Origin: Planctomycetota bacterium
Lineage (GTDB): Bacteria; Planctomycetota; JACOTG01; JAJDCM01
Direction: 5' to 3'
Length of the DNA: 33,309 bases
NCBI GenBank assembly: GCA_029260825.1
Contig: JAJDCM010000206.1
Span: 1-33,309, forward strand
Below are positions 17,058 through 23,444 of this stretch, piece after piece. The position numbers and the translations under genes were made by a program. Positions within the stretch are counted from its first letter, which is position 1. Every line of letters begins with the position of its first letter. The notes under the pieces were generated by a model. That model worked only from the letters and a program-made list of their open reading frames with translations, was not told where the DNA came from and ran no database searches.

Positions 17058-17618
17058 ATGATGCTGAGTAAGGCTCCGTATTTTCTCCTGGGGCTATTGG
17101 CCCTCTTGCTCACGACTAGTTGCGCAACTCCGCTCGACTGGCAATACAGCGGTCAAGAAACATACACCCAGACCAATCTTCACCCCGATCCGAGAAAAAA
17201 CAGACTCTTCACCATTAACTATCAACAACCAGGATTACTTCCTCTTGGCACCAAGGTCAGAATCGATTCGATCACCAAGAAGAAGATGAAGTTCACCGCG
17301 GTAGACACCGGAGCTGAATATCGCTACGACCACCACCGTCTCACTCCATCCTTTGTCGAACATCTGAACCAGTACTTTGGTCCCCAGAATCCATCCAGCG
17401 AGGCCTTGACCCTCAGCGATACAGACCAGAAAGGGATCAAGGCCGGACGAGCCACCGCCGGCATGAGCAAACGCGGCGTGATCCTGGCGATTGGATACCC
17501 CCCGCCCCACATGACACCTTCAACGGATGGGGATCGATGGACCTACTGGGTCAACCGATGGGGCAAAACATTCGTGGTGGATTTTGAGGGAGATCAGGTC
17601 GTTAATCTGATGGATTAG
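17058..17618 (+). CDS. Small lipoprotein, BamE/SmpA-like C-terminal region
   Basis: The protein of 186 residues has a signal peptide with lipobox LTTSC (Cys22). The C-terminal part contains GMSKRGVILAIGYPP and a WTYWVNRWGKTFVVDFEGDQV stretch, reminiscent of the BamE/SmpA fold (motif G-M-x-x-x-x-V, then a strand pair). The middle part (about 40-110) is not recognised. GAAGGAAAGG lies seven bases before the ATG. It follows the radical SAM gene and ends just before a strong terminator, so the two probably form a transcription unit. An envelope-assembly accessory role is possible, not shown. Confidence 0.75.
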   Translation: MMLSKAPYFLLGLLALLLTTSCATPLDWQYSGQETYTQTNLHPDPRKNRLFTINYQQPGLLPLGTKVRIDSITKKKMKFTAVDTGAEYRYDHHRLTPSFVEHLNQYFGPQNPSSEALTLSDTDQKGIKAGRATAGMSKRGVILAIGYPPPHMTPSTDGDRWTYWVNRWGKTFVVDFEGDQVVNLMD

Positions 17619-17659
17619 GGATGTGGAAGACCGAGAAGTAGACGAAGAGTAAAATCAGA

Positions 17660-17696
17660 AGCGCCCCGGCTCACTGCAAGAGCGGGGCGCTTTTTT
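17660..17696 (+). terminator. Intrinsic terminator after the lipoprotein gene
   Basis: AGCGCCCC pairs with GGGGCGCT, extended by GCTC/GAGC around a seven-base loop with one bulged G, and is followed by six T. It ends the radical SAM-lipoprotein unit and lies 14 bases beyond the stop of the convergent nucleotidase gene, which it may also serve in part. Confidence 0.88.
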
Positions 17697-17710
17697 CTTC
17701 GAGGGTCTTG

Positions 17711-18694
17711 CTACTGGAGAACTTTCTTGACCGCCGAAACGACCTTGGAATGGATGCCGGAGGTCGTTGCGACCACTCCTCGATTTTCTCGAAGAGTACG
17801 GCCAAGAGAGAAGTCAAGCGGCTTTCCGTCCACGTCCCCGACCGTAGCTCCCGCTTCCTCACAGACAATGCTTCCCGCTGCGTGATCCCAGATTTTCTCT
17901 TCGTAGTCCTTTCTGGTTGGAAGACGAAGATAGATGCTCACATCACCCCGTGCCAAAGCCGCGTACTTACACTGGCTGTCGAGTCGCAGCGGCTCGGCAG
18001 TTACGTTCAAGAGGCTCGCAACTTTTTCCGAGTCGCTGTGGGAAGAATGGGCCGCCTCGACCGACTCGCAAAAAATTGCCTGGGATGCATCCTCGATTTC
18101 ATGAGCGCGCACTGGCTGCTCATCTCCACCACCAAGAGATTTTTGAATCGCGCCTCCTCCCCGCACCGCGGCGAAAAGGCAACCTCGTTCGGCGTCCGGA
18201 TCCTTCATGGAGACGGGAAGATGGGGACAACCCATGACGCCAGCCATCACTTTCCCATCTTCAATGAGGGCAAGTGCAATCGCATATTGATCACCGCGCA
18301 AGAAGCCCTTGGTGCCGTCAATCGGATCCAACGTCCAGTGACGGCCCCTGCCACCTCCCTCATGGTTCCCTCGATCGATTGCAGCAATGATCTCTTCCTC
18401 GGTGACATCCGGAATCACGTCTTGCACCCGGGAAATTACCTTCTCTTTGATTGCTGCGTTCGCGGGATCCTTGAGCTCGGAGGCATCTTCCTCCCCGACC
18501 AGTGGATCCTGTGGAAAAACCGACTGCAGGCTCAAGCTCACCACAGCTTGGACGCCGTAATCAGCAACCGTCACCGGCGATCGGTCCTTCTTTTCCAGCG
18601 TCTGGTCCGTGAGCATATCCTCTTGAACCAGACGGCATAGACGGCTTGCCTTCATCACCGCTTCGATCGCCGTCTCACGTTCCTTCTCAAACAC
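17711..18694 (-). CDS. 3'(2'),5'-bisphosphate nucleotidase (HAL2/CysQ type)
   Basis: The protein of 327 residues belongs to the Mg-dependent, Li-sensitive phosphatase family. Metal-site motifs are VGEED (66-70), DPIDGTKGF (123-131) and WDHAAG (269-274). Length and the FLRGDQYAIALAL segment after the second motif fit HAL2-type nucleotidases rather than short inositol monophosphatases. It would hydrolyse 3'-phosphoadenosine 5'-phosphate (PAP) to AMP. PAP arises in sulfate assimilation and also when carrier proteins are phosphopantetheinylated from CoA. The GTG start has AGGAG eight bases upstream. It follows the esterase gene with a 102-base gap, so it may have its own promoter. Confidence 0.92.
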   Translation of the reverse strand: MFEKERETAIEAVMKASRLCRLVQEDMLTDQTLEKKDRSPVTVADYGVQAVVSLSLQSVFPQDPLVGEEDASELKDPANAAIKEKVISRVQDVIPDVTEEEIIAAIDRGNHEGGGRGRHWTLDPIDGTKGFLRGDQYAIALALIEDGKVMAGVMGCPHLPVSMKDPDAERGCLFAAVRGGGAIQKSLGGGDEQPVRAHEIEDASQAIFCESVEAAHSSHSDSEKVASLLNVTAEPLRLDSQCKYAALARGDVSIYLRLPTRKDYEEKIWDHAAGSIVCEEAGATVGDVDGKPLDFSLGRTLRENRGVVATTSGIHSKVVSAVKKVLQ

Positions 18695-18796
18695 GTTCCA
18701 CTCTCCTCATTTCATCATGGGGAATTCGACTTGACCCGAACTCGAACTATACAGCACTGTAAATCGATCGCAGAGATTCGACCCGTCTGCTGGTTC

Positions 18797-19525
18797 CTAA
18801 ACGAGCTGATTCAGATAGTGAGGGAGCATCTCCCTCCAGGTCGGCCAGTCATGATCATACTCCGGCCCCCAGGGTTCAACCCGATTGGGAATCCCCTTGG
18901 ACCCGAGAACCTCCGCCATCCGGAACGATTGGCTCGGATCCTCCCAGCGTCCTTCTCCGGTGGCAAGAAGGGCAAACCTCTGACGGAGAATATCCAGCTG
19001 AGGACCCTCCCCGAGGTTCGGCAAGAAGTGAATCGGCGAACTGTGATAGAAATCAGAATTCACGTCACCGTGAACGAAATTTTCGAGGTCATAGCTCCCG
19101 CTCATGCAAATCGCCGTCTTGACGACATCCGGATGACGACACAGGGTCGCGAGGGCATTAAAAGCACCGATCGATGCTCCCGCGGTGATCACTTCGATGT
19201 CGTGGCTTCTGCAGTCGGCTCGAATCGCGGGCACCACTTCGTGGTAGATAAAACTATCAAACTGATTCTGCACCCAGGAACAATGCTGAGGCGAAGTTTC
19301 TTTTCGGGCCCAGGCCCTGCCGGCGACACTGTCAACCGAATAGACCTTGATCTTTCCATCCGCGACCAACGGCCCCAAAGCGCCGATGAGATGAAACCTC
19401 TCTGCCTCCTCCGCATCGCCTCCGGCCGTGGGAAAAAGAAGCACCGGAATGCCAAACGTCCCCCATCGCGCGACCAGTACATCCTGTTGAAGTCGCTCTG
19501 AATACCACCGGGTACATTCTTTCAT
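18797..19525 (-). CDS. COG4947-like alpha/beta-hydrolase esterase
   Basis: The protein of 242 residues is a single-domain alpha/beta hydrolase. The nucleophile elbow is GASIG with Ser118, and His225 in YDHDWPTWREMLPHYL is the likely catalytic His; an acidic residue between them completes the triad. LLFPTAGGDAEEAERF near the start fits the oxyanion region of this family (COG4947-type). No signal peptide, so cytoplasmic. GGGGAGAG lies six bases before the ATG, and there is one base between the ATP-grasp stop and this start, so the two are coupled. It probably hydrolyses an ester made or used in this operon. The substrate is not known. Confidence 0.85.
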   Translation of the reverse strand: MKECTRWYSERLQQDVLVARWGTFGIPVLLFPTAGGDAEEAERFHLIGALGPLVADGKIKVYSVDSVAGRAWARKETSPQHCSWVQNQFDSFIYHEVVPAIRADCRSHDIEVITAGASIGAFNALATLCRHPDVVKTAICMSGSYDLENFVHGDVNSDFYHSSPIHFLPNLGEGPQLDILRQRFALLATGEGRWEDPSQSFRMAEVLGSKGIPNRVEPWGPEYDHDWPTWREMLPHYLNQLV

Positions 19526-19526
19526 T

Positions 19527-20801
19527 TCAACTCTCCCCGAAGCGGTTCATTTCCAGAGTCTCAGCGGTTGCCCCTTCGGCATCCCTCCAGCGCTGGATCT
19601 TCTGCCAGAACATTTCAGTGAACTCGTCAACTTCATGGGTGGGAAAAAGCGCTGTTACCTTCTGGCGAATGGCGTCCTTGACCATCTCACTGCCGAAAAA
19701 TTCCCAGGCCGTCTCGTCCAGATTGGAGAGATGCTCGTCGCAAAATTCCTGGAAACGATCCATCTCGAGCCGTTCCCTGGCAAGGCAAGCGTAGGCCGAG
19801 AGCTTCTCTCGAAACGGTCGATCCTCGTCGGCAATGTCAAAGAAAGGCCCCCAGTCCAGATTCTTGCGCATCCTCCTTCTTGAAGTGGCGCAGAAAAGCG
19901 CCCAGCGAAGGTTGGCCTTGATGAGCCAAGGAAAATGATAGTGAAGAGAAGTGACCTGGGAGTCGGGACACGCATTCGCAAAATCAAAGGGATGGAAGAC
20001 TCCGTCCTTGCGAATCGCCTCACAACTGTTGAAGTCCCATCCAAAGAAGGTGTTGATGGTGAGGGTCGTCTCCTGGAGGAGCCGGGTCTCTTCGTCGGTT
20101 ACGAATTGAGAGGCTATCTCGTAGCGCTCATGAAGAGGAGCTCCCGGGTCATAGCGAACAATCTTCACCTGGGGGCCAAGGCCAATACACCGCACGAAGC
20201 AATCGTAAGGAACGACTCCCTTCTGAAGATGCATCACGCTGCGCCCGCTCTCCTCATAGGCTGCTTCGAGATCTTCGGCAGAATCGATTTTTGTCACCCC
20301 GACCCAGCCGCCTCCATCATAGGGCTTCATGAAGAGGGGGTAGCCAAGCTTCTCTCCTACCGACGAGAGATCAAAAAGCTGGGCGTACCGCTCCAAGGTC
20401 GGTTGAAGATCCGGAGATGGAGCATATTCCTTGGGTGGGATCAACCACGTGTCCGGGACGGGAAAACCAAGGCGCATCATCGCACAGTAGGAAGTCTGCT
20501 TCTCCATGGACTGAAGAGACCATGGGTTATTAAATACGTAGAGGTCGTTGACGAGGATCGCTTTCTTGATCCACTCCCGGCTCGGCTGATACCAATGGGT
20601 CAGTCGATCGATGACCAGATCGTATCGACATTCCTGGCGAAGGTCGAAGGGCTCGATGGTAACTCGATCGACCGAGCAACGCACCTCGTCCTGTCCGATT
20701 TGAGCCTTGAAATCAAGCTTCTTGAAGAGTTCCTCGAAACAGATGGGCCAGCACACATCCGCGCCCAAAGAAAGGCCGATCTTGCGAAGGGTCTGGGCCA
20801 T
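19527..20801 (-). CDS. ATP-grasp carboxylate-amine/thiol ligase-like protein
   Basis: The protein of 424 residues has the ATP-grasp layout. About 150 N-terminal residues of pre-ATP-grasp domain are followed by LGYPLFMKPYDGGGWVGV (about 153-170; lysine for ATP phosphates plus glycine-rich loop). The metal-binding end HPFDFANACPDS (about 270-281) has D-x-N in place of the usual E-x-N. The family (RimK, glutathione synthetase, D-Ala ligase) joins an acyl phosphate to an amine. TTG at 20831 would lengthen it, but AGGAG ten bases before the ATG at 20801 favours the shorter form. It is coupled to the esterase behind it and follows an esterase and an S51 hydrolase, which suggests a peptide- or amide-forming pathway (inference). 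Confidence 0.88.
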   Translation of the reverse strand: MAQTLRKIGLSLGADVCWPICFEELFKKLDFKAQIGQDEVRCSVDRVTIEPFDLRQECRYDLVIDRLTHWYQPSREWIKKAILVNDLYVFNNPWSLQSMEKQTSYCAMMRLGFPVPDTWLIPPKEYAPSPDLQPTLERYAQLFDLSSVGEKLGYPLFMKPYDGGGWVGVTKIDSAEDLEAAYEESGRSVMHLQKGVVPYDCFVRCIGLGPQVKIVRYDPGAPLHERYEIASQFVTDEETRLLQETTLTINTFFGWDFNSCEAIRKDGVFHPFDFANACPDSQVTSLHYHFPWLIKANLRWALFCATSRRRMRKNLDWGPFFDIADEDRPFREKLSAYACLARERLEMDRFQEFCDEHLSNLDETAWEFFGSEMVKDAIRQKVTALFPTHEVDEFTEMFWQKIQRWRDAEGATAETLEMNRFGES

Positions 20802-20891
20802 GGTTCTTATGCTCCTGAATTCGTTCGGCAAGGGTCCTCCCCGGCTGGATATCCATTCTTAGCAAGAGCGCCAAAAGGGGAGATGAGGTGA

Positions 20892-20929
20892 CTACTCATA
20901 AACGATTTTCCGGAAAACGTCTACTCATA
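20892..20929. repeat. Direct repeats flanking a palindrome after the Fes-like gene
   Basis: CTACTCATA occurs twice (20892-20900 and 20921-20929) around a 19-base near-palindrome centred on TTTTCCGGAAAA (20902-20920). The second copy contains the stop codon of the esterase gene. It could be a small duplication, an RNA hairpin at the gene end, or a protein site. Confidence 0.5.
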
Positions 20930-22057
20930 GATCATCCATAACGGCCCCGGAAGCAACCAGGAGAGTCCCTCTCGAAGACGATCCCGCCAATTCTCCCAGT
21001 TGTGACCGTCTCGCGATTCGACATAGCGAAGGGACATCCCCGTATCCTGCAGCAAGGGAACCAGCGACCGGTTTTCATAGATCAGGGACTCATACTGGCC
21101 ACAACTCATGAAGACTCGCTCGGACGGGCGGCCGGGATCCTTCCGAAACCGGTTCATGAACCGAACCACGGGCTCGAAGGGAGCTCCATGACGATTTGCT
21201 CCGATATCCGTAAAAGCAAAAGACCCGGACTGGAGAAGCAAGCGTCCAAAAAAGCCGGGATACTGGGCAGCGGCGTGAAGACAGGCAACCCCGCCAAAAC
21301 TCGCTCCAACCAGACACCGAGCCTGGGGTGCGGGCTCAAGAGGATAGTTCTTCTCGAGAAAAGGGACGAGCTCGTTTCGCAGGAACAACGCATGATTCGG
21401 GTTCGCCCCGTACTCGGGCAGTCGATTCGGGGATTGGATCAAGGCAGCTACGACCGACGGGATTTCATGGTGCTGAATGAGATTGTCAAGCACCGTCCTT
21501 AATCCGGAGAACTTCAGGAAGTCTTGCCCATCGTGCACGATCAAGAGAGGGTACTGACGAATCAGACGAAGTCTCGCCGGAACATAGACGGTGATCTTTC
21601 GCTCATCTCCGAATACCTTGCTCTGAAAGACCTGCTCCTCCAGAGTCCCTCGGTTTGTGTCGGGATCGGGCTGAGTCCACTCGGGGGTCGTGTAGCCGTC
21701 GGCATGAATCACCGAGTTCGCCCCGAAGGGGTCATGGGCAAGGTGTGGGTTTCGTGGATCCTGAATGAGCTCCTCATGCCCCTCACGGGACAACAACAGC
21801 TTGTACTCGACCCGGGATCCGGGAGGGAGATTCATGCGCCCGACCCAGACCTTCGTCCCGTCGATCCGCGAAAGGGGCTCGGCGGACGGAAGGCCGTAGA
21901 TCCAGTGCTGGACGCGAACCGCATCCGCATGACCGACAAAGGCGAACGTAACGCTTCTTCCTTCGACCAGAGGAAATTCGTTCTCGGAAAGAAACGAAGC
22001 CAGGTCTTCTTTTCGGGGTGTTCCATTCCTGAACAGTCGATCAAGTGCTCGGGTCAT
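20921..22057 (-). CDS. Enterochelin-esterase-like hydrolase (Fes/COG2382 type)
   Basis: The protein of 378 residues has an N-terminal E-set (immunoglobulin-like) domain of about 120 residues, typical of the Fes family (VTFAFVGHADAVRVQHW, VEYKLLL). An esterase domain follows with HDGQDF (175-180), the nucleophile elbow GASFGG (Ser253) and a C-terminal DGHNWENW (His352). Fes-like enzymes cut ester bonds of siderophore trilactones, and others act on glycosyl or peptide esters. There are no siderophore transport genes here, so the name indicates the fold, not the substrate. Its ATG overlaps the stop of the S51 gene as ATGA. It precedes the ATP-grasp gene by about 120 bases. Confidence 0.88.
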   Translation of the reverse strand: MTRALDRLFRNGTPRKEDLASFLSENEFPLVEGRSVTFAFVGHADAVRVQHWIYGLPSAEPLSRIDGTKVWVGRMNLPPGSRVEYKLLLSREGHEELIQDPRNPHLAHDPFGANSVIHADGYTTPEWTQPDPDTNRGTLEEQVFQSKVFGDERKITVYVPARLRLIRQYPLLIVHDGQDFLKFSGLRTVLDNLIQHHEIPSVVAALIQSPNRLPEYGANPNHALFLRNELVPFLEKNYPLEPAPQARCLVGASFGGVACLHAAAQYPGFFGRLLLQSGSFAFTDIGANRHGAPFEPVVRFMNRFRKDPGRPSERVFMSCGQYESLIYENRSLVPLLQDTGMSLRYVESRDGHNWENWRDRLREGLSWLLPGPLWMIYE

Positions 22058-23010
22058 CGGGTTTCCTCGTGGATCTCATCGATCGGGCTCACCATGTGTT
22101 CAACCGAGCCATCCGCATTCAGCCGCCGTATTCCTTTTCCCGGTGTCCACTCCCCCCCTTCATAGGAAAGCATCGCACCGTTCGGAAGAACAAGGCACGT
22201 TGCCGGCTGAAGCCGTGCCACCAGCCGAGAAACGCGTTCTGCGTCATCGAGGCGCAGGCGACGACGCGCGTGGGGAAACAGAACGAGACCTGGACAAAGA
22301 CCAAGCCCTCTGTCAAAGACCTCGGCGTTGCCGGCCCCTTGAGGCGGACTGTCGTGAAAAAGAACCACTCGATCGCAAAGAGCCATGGCTCCCGCCGACC
22401 AGGCAATCAGCGGGCGACTCACAAGGAGGGGTTTGAGATCAAAAAGGCGAAGACAATGAAGGAGATGAACGACATGGCCCCCGGCAATCAGGGTCATGGC
22501 GCAGGATTCGATGTGAGAGCGGATCTCCTTCCGCTCGATCTGAATCCTGTCCTTGCTCTTCCTGGTGAAGCAGGAAACAAACTGTTTCCAGAGGAACTCC
22601 CCCCGCTTGAGATGGTCATCGTCAAGCCGACGAATCTCTCGAAAAGCCTGCTCGGTTTCTTCCCGAACCAGCTGAGAATCAATCGAGTGGTGAGCAAGCT
22701 CGGTAGCTGCGGCCAAGGCGTGGGTAAGCCGTACGTTATAGATATCTCGCAACTCACGCCGATGATGCTGATATTCCTGACTTGCCGCCAGGATTTCAGG
22801 ACAATCATCCAGGAGATGTTCCGTCCGTCGAAAGAGCCGCAAATCAAGCGGGGCCTCACCGAGGATGCGAGCGATTTCTTGATTCTCCCCCTCCCGGTCT
22901 TCCCACCCCGCAGTAATCACAGCTACAGTTCCATCTTTTGCCAGCGCACTCCGCGCCTCGTGCAAGGACGGTCGAACCCGCTGGGGCCCGAGGATCTGAA
23001 TCCTGGTCAT
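22054..23010 (-). CDS. S51 (cyanophycinase/dipeptidase E-like) hydrolase
   Basis: The protein of 318 residues shows the class I amidotransferase-like fold of peptidase family S51. The nucleophile elbow is AWSAGAMAL with Ser205, followed by GLGLCPGLVLFPHARRRL where His247 matches the catalytic His. S51 enzymes cut aspartyl dipeptides or cyanophycin. Here about 80 residues (about 70-150) of charged helix-rich sequence sit between the first Rossmann strand and the nucleophile region, which looks like an insertion. GAGGAG lies just before the ATG. It heads the operon with two esterases and an ATP-grasp ligase, so it may process the amide or ester product. It could also be a non-peptidase relative. 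Confidence 0.78.
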   Translation of the reverse strand: MTRIQILGPQRVRPSLHEARSALAKDGTVAVITAGWEDREGENQEIARILGEAPLDLRLFRRTEHLLDDCPEILAASQEYQHHRRELRDIYNVRLTHALAAATELAHHSIDSQLVREETEQAFREIRRLDDDHLKRGEFLWKQFVSCFTRKSKDRIQIERKEIRSHIESCAMTLIAGGHVVHLLHCLRLFDLKPLLVSRPLIAWSAGAMALCDRVVLFHDSPPQGAGNAEVFDRGLGLCPGLVLFPHARRRLRLDDAERVSRLVARLQPATCLVLPNGAMLSYEGGEWTPGKGIRRLNADGSVEHMVSPIDEIHEETR

Positions 23011-23444
23011 CCTCTCCTCATCCCTCCCGAAAAACCAAACGAAACCGATGAGCCCCCTATCCCGGGTGATTCACGAGTTTGGCGAGAATCGCCCCAGGTC
23101 GCCCCTGGCTGCGTCGTTACGGCAATTTCGATCCTCGATGTGTCTCTAAACACGCCTGCGGTCGAAATCACCTAGACTCCTTGCCAGAAACGACCTGGAA
23201 CAATTCTCGCTCAAACTCGTGAATCATCCGGGCTAACAGACACCAATCCCGAGAAACCAGGGACAAATTTGAACGTCCCGGGGTGAGAAAGGATTTTGAA
23301 TCGCTGGGGGCCCCCTGTGTTCATGAGTCATCGGGGCCAGTCTAGCAGCTCAAGACCCGAAGAACTCTTGTCGTTTTCCCCGAAGATCAAACCTGATAAG
23401 ATCGGGCCTCAAACAATTTCAAGGATCTCTCAAAGGAACACTCC
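23011..23444. other. Intergenic region between divergent S51 operon and protease gene
   Basis: This gap of 434 bases contains the 172-base nested inverted repeat (23061-23232), a GGGGGCCCCC palindrome near 23306-23315, and no convincing gene. No confident promoter boxes were found for either divergent gene; AAAGGA lies shortly before the protease ATG. Confidence 0.7.
23061..23232. repeat. Long nested inverted repeat (possible structured RNA or MITE-like element)
   Basis: The left arm (23061-23109) and the reverse complement of the right arm (23183-23232) align over about 50 bases. They differ by one one-base indel and seven substitutions, one G/A and six C/T. All are transitions. On the minus strand the six C/T sites would pair as G-U, so a minus-strand RNA (upstream of the S51 gene) could fold into an almost continuous stem; on the plus strand they would be C-A mismatches. 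Inside are further pairs: ATTTCGA with TCGAAAT and GTGT with ACAC. The element may be an RNA leader, a mobile palindrome or a repeat found elsewhere in the genome. Confidence 0.8.

Noticed and set aside
17708..18640. Plus-strand open frame of 310 codons
   Set aside because: Antisense to the nucleotidase with all three metal motifs; no ribosome site or domain.
19935..20891. Plus-strand open frame of 318 codons
   Set aside because: Antisense to the ATP-grasp gene, which is supported by motifs and operon structure.
20921..22057. Siderophore utilisation locus
   Set aside because: The esterase has a Fes-like fold, but no TonB receptor, ABC transporter or siderophore synthesis gene is nearby.
22045..23175. 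Plus-strand open frame of 376 codons
   Set aside because: Antisense to the S51 gene and running into the inverted repeat; no domain seen.
23061..23232. Integron attC site
   Set aside because: The ends do not show the RYYYAAC/GTTRRRY core sites and no integrase gene is present; the repeat is also too long and too well paired.
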